This document shows positions 1 through 11,786 of a stretch of 64,000 nt of DNA, in pieces. Below the pieces are notes generated by a model, which was not told where the DNA came from, did not search any database, and saw only the letters and a program-made list of their open reading frames with translations. Made by a program: the position numbers and the translations under genes. Each line of letters starts with the position of its first letter. Within the stretch, counting starts at the first letter, position 1. Location of the stretch: positions 33,058,836 through 33,122,835 of the forward strand of contig CM065381.1 of assembly GCA_033060915.1 (NCBI GenBank). Direction: 5' to 3'. The stretch is from Euryodendron excelsum. Its lineage: Eukaryota; Streptophyta; Magnoliopsida; Ericales; Pentaphylacaceae.

Positions 1-120
1 TACTCTAGTTCCTTATAGATTAAGAGATATTAAATTTTAAAGTTGACCCAAAATTACTACCAATAACATTGTTTTTCAAAATATTAGTCTATTTTTCATT
101 GGACATAACTTCTTCATTCA

Positions 121-2406
121 TGTCGCGCCCCAGTTTTGGGGTGTCCAAGGTCCTTTCGGCTCCGCGACCCAAAAGCACGGAACTTTGTCACTAGAACTCG
201 TCCCCCTAGAAGGGCAAGTGCGACTGGGTTTGAAAATTGATTTGACCAAGGGCTTTTTAGAAAAATGGGAGTCGCCACCTAACTTGATTAAGGTGAGTTA
301 GGGCACCTAAAACTAAGTGTTAATCCGAGGATTAAACTTAGGATTTTTGAAAAAGATTTTGAAAACTCGCTCAAGAGAGGGCTTTTAAGAAAATAGGTTG
401 TTTGGCAACCTTTTGAAATGTTTAAGCCCTTTTTTGAAAATAACTCCATTTTGGTCTTTCGGAAACAGAAATCTAGCCTAAGTGTTAGAGGGGGAGAATA
501 TATATGGAGATTCGAGGTTCTGGAGTAATTTCAGCAGAGTTTCGTATCAATTTCGGACCTGGAATATGCAAGGGGGGAGGCCTCTATTTATAGGCAATCT
601 GGAACAGACCTTGCGCATGTGCTACATGCGCACGACCAAAATTTGGCCTTGCGCATGTAGGACATGCGCAGGTACTGTTCCATTGCCAAAATAAAACGTG
701 GTACCCTATGTACTGGTTAAATCTCGACCATTGATCGAAAGTCGGTTGATCTGATCAAAATTTGAGCGCATGTAGCAAACGTTCCATCACCGGGAAAGTT
801 CGTCCAAACTTTGCCTCGATAATTGAGTCAATCGGGAAGGTTCCGGGGGAACCGGTCACACTCGGGATGTTTTCTTAGTGCTTCCGATGAACTTTCATGT
901 TTTCGAAAAGTTTGAATTACGTTTGGAGGTGAGTGATATCGTCTTGGGAAGTGTGCCAAAAAGGACACTTTCGCGGAGCGTCTGTGATACGCTTCGTGGG
1001 TGTTTGAAAGTGGCTGTTTTCATTTCGTGTGATCGAGGCCTTCGAGAAGCGATCTACTCGATCAGACCGTACCGATGGAAAGTACTCTGAAAATACTTTT
1101 TGCAATTCCCAAATTTGCGCATTTCTCAAGTCGTTTGACGGTACGTTTTGATTAGGGAATTGGAGAAAAAGTCAACCTTGGCGGAGCGTCTGCGAGACAC
1201 TCCAGGGGTTACTGAAAGTCATGGTTTTCGCACCATACGATGGAGGGCTTCGGGAGGTGATCTACTTGATCGAGCCGTATCGATGGAAAGATCTATGGAC
1301 GAGCTTTTGAAAATTCCCTGATTTATGCATTCCTTAAGTCGGTTGACGATGTGTTATAATAAGAGAATCGGGGGAAAAGACAATTTAAGCGGAGCGTCTG
1401 TGAGACGTTCCAGGGAACTTTTATCGAGTCGTGTGAGCTTAGTGTCGCAAGGTGTTCTTTGGGTCAAACAAAGGTGTGTGGTGAAACCCTTTGCTCAAAA
1501 TCCCAAGGCCGGTGCTGTTTTGGAGCATTTTTGGGCTTCTAGGGGCAAAACTGTCATTTTGGTCGGAGTTGGCTGGAAATAGTCAGGAATGGTCTGGTAT
1601 GCTGCGTTGAGTGTGTGGGACTATTCAGGGATGGTTTGAGGGAATCCTTTATCATTCAGCGGAGTTTGTGTCGTGCCGAGGCACTCGGGAGCAAAACAGT
1701 CATTTTGACCGGAATGGGCCGAAATAGTACCGGATTTGGACCAAATGGCATGCGGGGGACGCCTGATGGTTTGACAATATTTTGGAAGGATGGACTTATC
1801 GTTTTAAGGGATTTTAAACTTTCCCAAAATGTGCCTGGAGGCTCAAGGGGCGGATTTGGTCATTTTTCACCGAGTCGGGCTAGCAGGCGTCAGTATTGAC
1901 CTAGGTGTTGGTTCCCAAGACCGCCCGATCTCAGAAAGCTACCTATGCGGTGTTGGTCCCTAAGAATGCCTGGTCTTAGAGAACTACCTGTAAGGGTGGT
2001 GTTGGTTCCTCAGAACGCCTGGTCCCAAAAAGCTACCTGGAAGTGTGGTGTTGGTCTCCGAGAACGCCCGGTCTTGGAGAACTACCAAATGACGGACATT
2101 CTACGTTGGTGGGCTAGCAGGCGCCCGAAGTGAATCGTCTGAAATTTTGATGAGGTGTTGGTCCCCGAGATCACCCGATCCCGGGAAGCTACCTGGATGG
2201 CGTTGGTTTCCGGAACCGCCTGGTCCGGAAAGCTGTCTGGAATAATGGTGCTTAAGGCTCCAACGGATCCTTGTGGACCCGAGAAGCGACTGGTTGGTTG
2301 GATTAGAGACCGAAAGGCTCATCTTGAGCTTGCGTGTGTTGTGATGTTGCAAATCAAATCTAGTCGGACCGAAGATTGCCAAGCGGGCAAAAATAGGATG
2401 TTCACA
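121..2406 (-). mobile_element. Solo LTR, internally deleted copy A of the 5-kb LTR family
   Basis: The unit starts TGTCGCGCCCC and ends GGATGTTCACA, and is flanked by a perfect 5-bp target duplication ATTCA (116-120 and 2407-2411). Read on the minus strand it begins TGTGAACATCC and ends GGGGCGCGACA, so it has the canonical TG..CA ends of an LTR. A TATA box on the minus strand (584-592) sets the orientation. No primer-binding site, polypurine tract or gag/pol reading frame is seen, hence a solo LTR. It matches 32744-37796 closely along its whole length but lacks 2,766 bp of that copy; the join is at 470-475. Short reading frames inside are not genes. The length and the Ty3/gypsy Tat/Ogre-like character (multi-kb LTRs) suggest that lineage, but this is inference. 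Confidence 0.85.
584..671 (-). promoter_or_regulatory. LTR core promoter: TATA box and palindrome cluster, copy A
   Basis: On the minus strand TATAAATAG lies at 592-584. About 20-80 bp upstream of it (611-671) is a cluster of inverted GCGCATGT/ACATGCGC words around an AAATTT centre. The same arrangement is found in the copy at 32744-37796, so it is a conserved part of the LTR promoter. Confidence 0.55.
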
Positions 2407-2411
2407 ATTCA

Positions 2412-3119
2412 GAATACATTTTTGACCCATAACCTATTAATTAAAGGTCTTTAAGCCTGTTTCATATAAAAATGATTTAGAATGTAAACTTATTATTCTG
2501 GAATTGATGTGACTTAAGAAGCGAATCTACGTTAAGAAACTGATGTCTCAAATTTCAAGTTTGCACACATGTTGCATTGCCACGCTCATATTGAGTTCTA
2601 ATATGTCATATGAAGTACTTTACATTATTTGTAACATTATCTTTATGCTTTAATCATGTACGATAATTAGCTTAAAGAGGAATCAAACTCTTTTAGGGAA
2701 CCAAAGTGAGTAATGTGGATGCTTGAAAATATTCCTTTCAAATTGTATTACCTTCAACAATATATTGCTACATTACAATGTTAAACCTATGCTTTTGATT
2801 CAAATGCTATATTCTATCAACATATTTGGATTCCATAGACATTATATATATGAAAAGCTTTGGAAAGATGTTTTAAATATATTGTGTGTCACACTCGGGG
2901 GTCCTAACTCGGGGAATCTTAAGCAAACCTTTATATGAATTTGGGAAGATGTCCCCTAAGGGCTACATAGTCCTTTATGGGTTCTACACGTGCAAGAATC
3001 AATTATGGGTTTTGGCTCGTTGTGTCCCAAAGCGTGTGAATACGTGATAAACCGTGGAGATTAATTTTAAATACAAATATTTTATATGTGTTGACTATGT
3101 GAATGTCAAACCTCTTTAC
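2412..3119. other. Unassigned AT-rich sequence between LTR copies
   Basis: No credible gene or terminal repeat was recognised. The part around 2885-3060 holds GTCACACTCGGGGGTCC and a phrase-like non-coding sequence that may be a remnant of another LTR element, but no second end was found. Confidence 0.4.
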
Positions 3120-5904
3120 ATTTTATGTTCAAAGGTTTTTCCAAAAATTGGTCCAAGAGTTATTTTCTTGAAGCCCTAGAAATTCATGTCATAGGAAACC
3201 TTAGCTTTGTCCCCTAACCTTCATTCTTACATCCTTGTATTCATTGCATCAAAACGGTTTTTACAATCCTTATTACATTATGTTTTTAAAAATTGCATAA
3301 CTCTTTTGAGTAGTTTTCACAAAGGTGTCACACCAAATCATAAGTTTTCTTATATGAAAATCACAAATCTTTCACATGAAATCGTAAGATTTTTCAAATC
3401 CAATCTTACCATTCTCAATTTCAAATCAAATCAAATTTTTCATTTTGAAAACCAAATCTTTTCATTTTGGAAACAAAATCAAATCTTTCCCTTTTGGAAA
3501 CCAAATAAAATCTTCTATTTTAAGAAACAAATCAAATATTCTATTTTTAGAAACAAAATCAAAATTTTAAGTTGTGGAAACAAAATCAAATATTTTCATT
3601 TTGGAAATAAAATAAAATCTTTCCTTTTTTAACTTCAAATCAAATCTTTTCATTTTTAGCATGAAATCATATCTTTTTTCATACAAAATCATAGATTTTT
3701 AAATTACGTGCATGTGGCCACCTTCCTAAACCATCTTTAAACCATTAGGGTCAATCCAAACCCTAAACTATATTCTGAGATGACCTTCCCAAAACCCTAG
3801 GTTGTCAAAACCTTAGTCATCCAATCCGATGTTAACCTAATCCTAGTTGGCCTATCTTAGGTTAACCTAACCTTAGTTAGTTAACCATAGTTCATCTAAT
3901 CTTAAGTTAAACTAACTCTAGCCTACCCACCCAAGGTTAGGTGACTTCAAGATTTTAACTGTGGAACCTTTTTTTTTTTTAAAAAACCCCAACTTAAACC
4001 AAAAAAAAATTTCAAAAATACTCTCTCAAACTTGTTTTAATTCAAAATGGCTAGACACTTACTATTTTTGAAAACTATTTTCAATTTTTTTTTTCAAAGT
4101 TTACAACTCTAAGGTGACCCTAACCCTCTTTATGGTTAAGGAAAATGATACACCAAGTGAAACCTATAAGATTCATGATAAGGTTCCAAACCCTAAGCAT
4201 TTTTCAAAAATCATCTTCAAATGTCACGCTCTTGAACAATCCTAAGCCTTCTATGGTTAGGGTCATCCAAGATCAAGTGAGACATGCAAACAAGGGTTCT
4301 ATAATCCTAAAGTCCAAAAATCTAGGGCCACGTTTGTTTACGGGATGAGAAAATGAGGAATAAGTAATATTGTGGGATTAGGAAGGTAGTGCTGGGTAAT
4401 AAGTAATACCTGATGTAATGGGAGATTACTCATACTACTTTTGGTTAGGATAAGATTATGATGGGATAAGTAATATTATTTTGTTAAAATACCACATTAA
4501 AAATAAGAAAAAAAATAGAAAAATTAATTTTAATTAGAATATAGCTATTTAATATTATATTAACCTATTATAATAATAAAAGAAGGGTAAAAATGACATT
4601 TTGGAGCTTATCCCAAGTAAGGAGATAAGTAATACCACCTCCCTTATGGTATTACTTATCCCCCATTTTGGGGGATTAATGGTTTGGTAGGGATATGTAT
4701 TCTGGACATCATTTGTCATCAAACACTTCACAAGTGGGACTCACGGGACAAGCAATCCAATTTGCTTGCCATATCCGGCAAACAAATGGGCCTTAAGGAA
4801 AGTGTCTAGCCCATTTTCTAAAAATATTTTTCAAAAATCATAGCCTTAAAGGAGCTTAATTCTTAATTAACTAATTTCTTAAAGGTAATGAAACATCAAC
4901 ATACCTTTCTTAAGGTACATAGAATAAAAATCATTTCAAAACAGGTTCACAAGAGATTTTTCAAATCCCAAATCCCATTTTCAAGGACCCCTAACCAAGT
5001 TTTCTATAATTTTCAAAACCCTCTTGAGTTGTATTAAAAAAATATTTAAAAATATCTCAAACTCCATTTCAAAAACACTCCAACATCCCATTTCAAATCA
5101 ATACTCACTCGGGTTATTTTCAAATTTCAAGTCCAAAACTCTCAAGTTTTCTTCCTTAAAATGGGACCCCAATGAGTCTTCAAAACTTTCCAAAAGCCCC
5201 AATGTGCCTATTTTAAATCGGACCCTGAGTACAAACTATAACTAACCTAATTCTCACCAAATAAGACACATAGGCAGCCTTTATAAGTGCGGTCACAACC
5301 TTCTTTCAAATTCAAATCCCTTTTTTAATCTCCTTTCAAAACTCCTTTCAACTTGTATCACGCATCATTCATCCCTGAAGTGATGACAAAATCCTTTTTC
5401 AAAATCTTTTTAAGTGGACATAATTGGACAATTAGGAACATAAGATTCAAGTGAGTAAATATAAGATAAATAGACATGTAGGCACCGCAAGGATGGGATA
5501 TAATGATAATCTTAGGATATCTTCCCTACACGTAACCAATCCCTGAACTATAAATTTCTCTTTCAAAGACCAAAATCAGAGTAAATTTTCAAAAGGGCTT
5601 AAAACATTTTCAAAGGTTGCCAAACAACCCTATTTTTCAAAATACCTCTCAAGAGGACATTTTCAAACCATTTTCAAAAACCTAAGTTTGATCCTTGAAT
5701 TACATTTAGTTTGAGGTGACCTAACACACCTTTAATCATGTTAGGTGGACTCTAAACCTTTTTTCAAAAAAGCAATTAATCAAATCAATTTTAAGTTCAA
5801 ACTCCGTCACACTCGTCCTCTTAGGATAGTAAATTCTAACAGAAAGAATATTAGGTTTTGTCTAAGTCAAGACTTAGACTTGGGGTAAAAATCGGGATGT
5901 GACA
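3120..5904 (+). mobile_element. Truncated, diverged LTR copy B of the 5-kb family
   Basis: The 3' end GGGATGTGACA at 5904 matches the 3' ends of the other copies. The sequence upstream of it corresponds block by block to the downstream two thirds of the 32744-37796 LTR: the TTCCAAGAGTT block near 3150, the GGTTAACCTAACC repeats (3780-3940), the conserved block around 5230-5300 and the terminal block 5660-5904. The left, promoter-bearing part is missing and no left target duplication was found. It is more diverged than the other copies, so it is probably the oldest. A MITE is inserted at 4325-4792. Confidence 0.7.
4325..4792. mobile_element. Tourist/Harbinger-like MITE inside LTR copy B
   Basis: This is a 468-bp AT-rich unit with imperfect terminal inverted repeats: GGGCCACGTTTGTTTACGGG at the left, and GGCCCATTTGTTTGCCGGAT reading inward from the right. 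Further inverted similarity (GGGATAAGTAAT / ATTACTTATCCC) continues inside. The flanks CTA and TTA fit a mutated 3-bp TWA target duplication, as in PIF/Harbinger elements. There is no coding capacity. A hAT origin cannot be excluded. Confidence 0.65.
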
Positions 5905-7842
5905 ATTACCCTAATTAAAGAATTTGATTAGCATGTTTTAATTGGAATATGTTAGGTAAGCATTGATTTATTTTAAGCATGATTAATTAGTTAACTCATG
6001 ATTAATTAGCCTAATTGATCTTTATGCCTAGATTAATATTAATGATGATTAATTATCATAAACGTAATTAATTATGCTAATTATGTGGATTAATGGTGTG
6101 TGGTAAAGCAAGGGGGTGATAGGTGGGAGGTTAACCTCAAGCCACCTAGGTGTGTGTTTCATTATATATGAGGTGTGTACATAAGGTGTGTATTTCATTT
6201 CTCGCATGTGTGATTAGATACATGTTGTATCGATTGTGACTTTAAGTCAAGGGAAGAAAGAGATGGGAGGAGCTTGTGTAGTAATTGTGTTTGGTAAAAG
6301 AGAAAGTGAGAGAAAAAGAGAGAAAAAGGAGAAGAGAAAATTGAAGGGGAAAGTTGTGCATCCATTATTTGAGTAGAGGAATCTCAAATTTATGCTTGTT
6401 TCATTGCATTTCTATTGATTCTTACATGTAAAAGACCTATCATGTCTTAGAATTGAGGATTGAAGTCCATAAGGTTGGAATTCAAGTGGGAAATCTAGGA
6501 TTCTTCATGTTTTGCATGTGTTGATGTTTTAAAGTCTTGTTTGAGACTTTAGAATTTCATTATAGGTTTTAGAGGGCTTAGAATTGTGTTGAGGTAGCAA
6601 AAGGGAGTTTAAACCATGTTTTGGAAGTTGCATCTCAAACTAAGGGGTGAGGGGGCGCAATGGCATGCCTGGAGGGCGCCTAATGGCTCACCCCTCTTAG
6701 CTAGAGGGCACTAGAAGTGTGCCAAGTGGTGCACCTCACTGGCCAGGGTGCATTAAGAGAACACACTGGCACACTTCTCTTGGTTAATTGGATTGGTTTG
6801 ACCTCGCTTTTGCATTTTATCTTATTGTGTCATATTGGGAAGGGTTTAACACTTTCCATTGAGTTCCTAATGTGTTGTTGATGTATCATTTCTTATATTT
6901 GTGCATTCTAAGTTATAAACATGTATTGATTATGTATATGTTTCATAAGTTTGACGTGGCAGTGTGTAGTAGGTTCGGAAGCAGCTAAAGGCATTTCAAT
7001 TCCACTGAAGGAGTGAATCAACCTTACTTTCTACAACAAATTGAGGTGGGGGATTTAAGATATTCTTACTCATATATAATTGAATGTCTTATTATCTATG
7101 TTAATGTTGATTGTTGGATTATGAGGTGGCATTGCATACGACATATATTAAGTGCATATCTTACATTGTACAGGAGAGGTTTAGTCAATGTGAGATTAAC
7201 CTAAGGTTAAGTTAATGTGAAACAAACCTAAAAGTATTGATGTGGGACATTCTAAATAACAAGTCATCGATATATTGGGCCAATATTATCAAAATAGCAT
7301 GTACATATATGGTGATATCAAACATTGCATCACAAGATACATTGTATTCCTTGAGACATTTTTCATTGATAATGATGGATTATCTATTGGTGATTGACTC
7401 GATGTTTATGTTGCATTTATTATTTACAAGTTTGATTATTTTAATGAGCACGTTGACAATAGCTCACACCCACACAAATTATATTGTAGGTAAAATGAGT
7501 TGATGTCTAGTCCACTGCTATTGATGTCGAGTTGATGAAATATGGAGAGCTCTTTTTGTTAAGTTATAGACCCTTATATATGTTGTACACTGAATGAAAG
7601 TCTTTTGAAGTTTGTTTACATTATGGTCGTATAAATATTTATGAGTTTGGATTAGTAGTCTTCTTTACGTATGTGTGGTGATTGTGGGATGGTTTATATA
7701 TATAATGATATTGTTTATCCCTTATATGATTCTTATTTTGGGATTGTAGTGAACTATCGTTCGTAAATTAGTAACTTATGTGATCACACTTACTCTAAGA
7801 TGGCATTAATGACGTCTAATTAGGTGTAGGCATGACAATAAG
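5905..7842. other. Unassigned sequence, possible old retroelement remnant
   Basis: No gene was recognised. The stretch holds a purine-rich run (6290-6355, GAGAGAAAAAGAG) and a GC-richer patch (6640-6780) with repeated GGGCGC/GCACAC words. These resemble untranslated retroelement leaders, but no ends, primer-binding site or protein similarity could be found. Confidence 0.35.
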
Positions 7843-8055
7843 AGTTCATTTAGTAAAACTTATTTTTAATTTTTTTTTAAGTTGAGTTTTTTTTTACTTA
7901 TAAACAAAAAAAAAAGTCAATTTTCTTGACTTTTTTGCTTTTATAAGCTAAGATAATAAAAAAAAAGTAAAAAAATAGCAAAAAAACAAAAAAGAAATTA
8001 GCTTTTTTGCAAGCTAACTCCAAAATGTTTGGCAAAAAGTCTTACTAAACAGGCC
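7843..8055. mobile_element. Probable small MITE
   Basis: This is an A/T-rich 210-bp unit with short imperfect terminal inverted repeats: GTTCATTTAGTAAAACTT at the left, and GGCCTGTTTAGTAAGACTT reading in from the right. Internal self-complementary words (AAAAAGTC / GACTTTTT, AAGCTAA / TTAGCTT) also occur. No convincing target duplication was seen, so the superfamily is not assigned. Confidence 0.4.
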
Positions 8056-8337
8056 AGTTTTTTAAACTAGCATTGTTTTAAAATGATATCAAGACTCAGG
8101 TTAGGAGAGATTTTGGGTTCAAATTTCTCCATTTGCATTTGTGAATTCCCCTCACAATAAAGCCTTTGATAAAATCAAGGAAATACTCGATCTAAATTTG
8201 AAGTCTTTGATACCATTATCAAGTGGACAAAAAAATTATTAAGATATTTTATTAGTGATCTTATTTGGCAGTTTAAACTTAAACCTCTCCTTAACCAATG
8301 GTTGAGGGATCCGGGGGCTAATTCTCCCATCCAAAAA

Positions 8338-8384
8338 TCCTACTATATATAAAGCACCGATGCAAATAGTACTATTCATTCGTC
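8338..8384 (+). mobile_element. Helitron-type 5' terminus, first copy
   Basis: The sequence TCCTACTATATATAAAGCAC, followed by TGCAAATAGTACTATTCATTCGTC, preceded by A, matches the usual 5' end of plant Helitrons (A|TC insertion point, TACTATATATAAAG). Two related ends lie at 9141 and 30235. The matching 3' end (stem-loop plus CTRR) was not identified, so the full extent is unknown. Confidence 0.6.
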
Positions 8385-8876
8385 TTATGTGAAATTTCAT
8401 TTTTGCCCTTTATTCTCTCTTTGTGCTGGGCTTTTTGGAAGGGCAAAAAGAGAATTGCAATGTACGTTGAATAGTTCATTTTGTCCTCGTCCAACTCCCT
8501 TTTATGTGCACAATTGCTTACACTTTTTGTCCTCTGAAGTTTTAATCTTATTTAGGGGCAATAATGGAAAGTGGTACACAAATATATCAACCTATGTGTG
8601 TGTTGCTATGAGATGATGAAGCTGTCTTGTCGGGACAGAGCTGCATAGATATGCCTTATCTTTTGTTTTTGCCAATGAGCTATGTCGGCTTTCTTTTCAC
8701 CATGTAAATTGACTAACAATGCACTTTCTCAATATACAACAAATATATATACCTGCATACACGCTTTTCGCGAGAATATGAGAAGATATTGAGGTGATTG
8801 TTGTGGATGTGCTCAGAGAGAACTTAGTTTTTCTCACTTACTTCATCGTTTTAATTTCTATCTCATTGGTTTGTGA

Positions 8877-8983
<107 letters not shown>

Positions 8984-9140
8984 TTTCTTTTTTCCCTCCT
9001 ACATCTTCAACCTAACTTTTTATTTTAGAGACTCAAAATATTATAAATAAATACATTCTTTATTTTAAAAAAACAATTTTAAAAAAAAAATTTAATCTTA
9101 CTTTTTATTTTATCTAATTATTTAAATTAATCATCATATT

Positions 9141-9584
9141 TCTTGCTATATATAAAGCACTGCTGCAAAAATTACTGTCCATTCGTCCTATGTGAATGGT
9201 CTGTTTTATCTTGAGTTATTTCACTTTGTTACACATTTTTGTCTTCCATGCATTGGGTTTGTGTGGAGGCTAATAAGGAAATACAACTTTGTTAGATATT
9301 TTGCTACATTGTTTCCATAGTCATGATGGGTAATATCATTGATGGCGTGTGTTCACATGGGAGCACTTGAATGTTTTGTTTTTAGCTTTTGTATATTGTG
9401 TTTATTTTAAGGATAATAAGACAACTTTTATCGATGTATTTTTTTTCCTGTACTACGCTGGCCTGTGGGATCATAGTGATGGGCTTAGATTTTTTCAATT
9501 GAAATGTCCAGTTTATCCTTGTTATCTTGTTGTATAGTACACTTATATGTTAAGAGATTAGAGAGAATGTGAGAGGGTATAAAT
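9141..9584 (+). mobile_element. Helitron-type 5' terminus, second copy, with possible promoter
   Basis: TCTTGCTATATATAAAGCAC, then TTACTGTCCATTCGTCC, is a second Helitron-type 5' end. It is closer in sequence to the one at 30235 than to the one at 8338. A TATAAAT box lies at 9578-9584, followed by a pyrimidine-rich leader and a possible leader intron donor GTGAGT near 9791. It is therefore the likeliest 5' end and promoter of the element that carries the Rep/helicase gene downstream. The promoter call is inference. Confidence 0.5.
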
Positions 9585-11786
9585 GAAAAATAAAATATGA
9601 ACTACATTTGTAGAATCTATAAGGACAGCTCCAAATCTGACGCTTTTTGCTGCTTTTCTTTTCTAAACTTTCTCCTCTTTTCTTCATCTCTTCTTGTCTG
9701 CGATCGCTCTATACTTTTCTTTGGTGTTTTTTGATTAGTTTTCTCTCGTGGGATTGGAGTTTGCTTGGGATCTCCAGTAATTGACCTCTGGGTGAGTGTT
9801 CACTTATCTAATTGTATACTTATTTCATTCTTTGATCTATGATTGAATGCTTTTTTCTCCTTTTTTTTTCCTATTCTTTGATTTTTTTTTTCCCCGTAAC
9901 AAATAGAACCAAAAAGAAATAATTTTTATTGTTTTCTGTTGTCAAAAAAATCTATATATTTTTTGAGTTATTTTCTTTGTTTATTTTATAGTTATATTTG
10001 AGATGTTTGAGTGGTTTCTTGTATTTTTCAACCTTCCTGTTGATTCCTACTTGATTTTGTCTACTAATTAAAAGTGGTAAAGCGATGATTGCGCTTGAAA
10101 ATGTTTAAGTTACTGAAAATGTGAGAGAATCATTTTACGCCACCACTTTTTTTTTAATTAATTTTTTATTCTGTCTTATTTATTCACTACAGAGATGCTT
10201 TATAAATTATGTTCTCAATACATGAAAATTAATAGAATGGATTTCTAGCAATATGTATGGTAACGTATTATTAAAAGGAATAGCGTATATTTACTGGTCT
10301 TTTCGCTCTGTTAACACCTCTCCTTATGTTCTTCTTGTTGTTCATCTTCATCAACAGCTCATGAACCATGTGATTTCTTTCCACTCTTGCTTCTTTCATT
10401 TTCTTCTTCTTTTCTAATTTTTGACCTCTTTGCTTTTGCATTTTGAATTTTTTTGCGTCCAGAAGTATAGTTTTGGGGATCAACAAACTTTTTTGCATGT
10501 GCTTTGTTGATATTCTTTCAGGTAATTATCTCATTTATTTCTTCTTTCATTACTTTGGTAGGTGAGCAACAAAAATAAAATAGAACAAAAAATATTTATT
10601 TTATTTGTTGTCTGATTGTTACTTAGTTTTTAGCTTAGTTTTGTGTAAATAATGTTGACAAAGACAAAAAAAAGTTTTTAAATTCACCTCATATAATTGA
10701 AATTCAAACAAGAGAAGATGATGCAAAAACCAATAGTTTTTTTTATTTTGTCTAAAGAAGATACAAATCTATTCTGTTTGTTTAAAACTCACCAATGAAG
10801 GCAATCAAATTAACCAGTAAAAATTAATATATAAATTCCCTAATCTTTTTTTGCCTGTCACGTGATTGTAGATTATTATTTTCTCATGATTTTTTATTCT
10901 TATGTGCACACACACATATATTTCCATAAAGCAGTTTCCCAAAAAATTCAACAGCTCAAGAGAGATGGATATTTTCTGTTTTTTGTTGTGTATGCAAGTT
11001 ATTGTACATTGTTCTGACTAAATAACATTTTTTTTTTTTTTTGGAAAAAAAACCACAATGTGCTAAATCAAGAGCTTCTTCAATTGTTATTGCTCTGATT
11101 TATTGTTTTGATAATAAAAAAAAGTTTTGTTTGTGAAACAGGTTCGCCTTCCAGTTATTCATTCTTATAATGCGATCAAGAACTGGGGGTAAGCATAATT
11201 TTCCTCTTTCCCCTTTCATATTATTAGCTTTGTTTAATTGATTTATAAATAATTTTGAACATTTTTATTTCTAATAATTGTCATCTCTTAATTTGGTACT
11301 TCATTATATAGTAATTATGATTATCTTTTTGCTGCTTTTGGTATTCTAATTTTGCGGTATAATTTATTTTCATTATGTCCTCTTTTATATGTATATATTT
11401 GATTTAACAGATCATTTGAATTTCAAACAAATTATGAATTATTTTTGCTCCCTTTTACAAGTCAGAAATTTAACTGCATCGTTATATCTTTTTAAAGAAA
11501 TTAACAGGTATGAAGACAAAAAATACAAAATCAATTTATAATTCATACTTGTATAAATTTTACTTCCTTTCTTGTATTAAATATCTGTTGTATAACATTT
11601 ATAATTTATAGTTGGATAAATTTTAATTGCTTTTTCTCAAAAAGTGTTATATCATTGATAGAATTTTCATTTACACAATGTAATATATGTCTTCTATATT
11701 GTTCTTTTATCACATTTTTATGTGATCATCATAAATACTGTTTTATATGAACTGCTTTTATATGTATTTTCAATTGCCAGGACACA
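9585..11786. other. AT-rich Helitron leader region without coding sequence
   Basis: No gene was recognised. The stretch has T-runs, a candidate small leader exon near 11142-11190 bounded by AG and GTAAGC, and no conserved protein segment. It lies between the likely Helitron promoter and the first Rep exon. Confidence 0.4.

Noticed and set aside
8097..8135. tRNA/SINE B-box-like word GGGTTCAAATTTCTCC
   Set aside because: No A box at the right spacing, no cloverleaf and no poly-A/T tail or target duplication was found.
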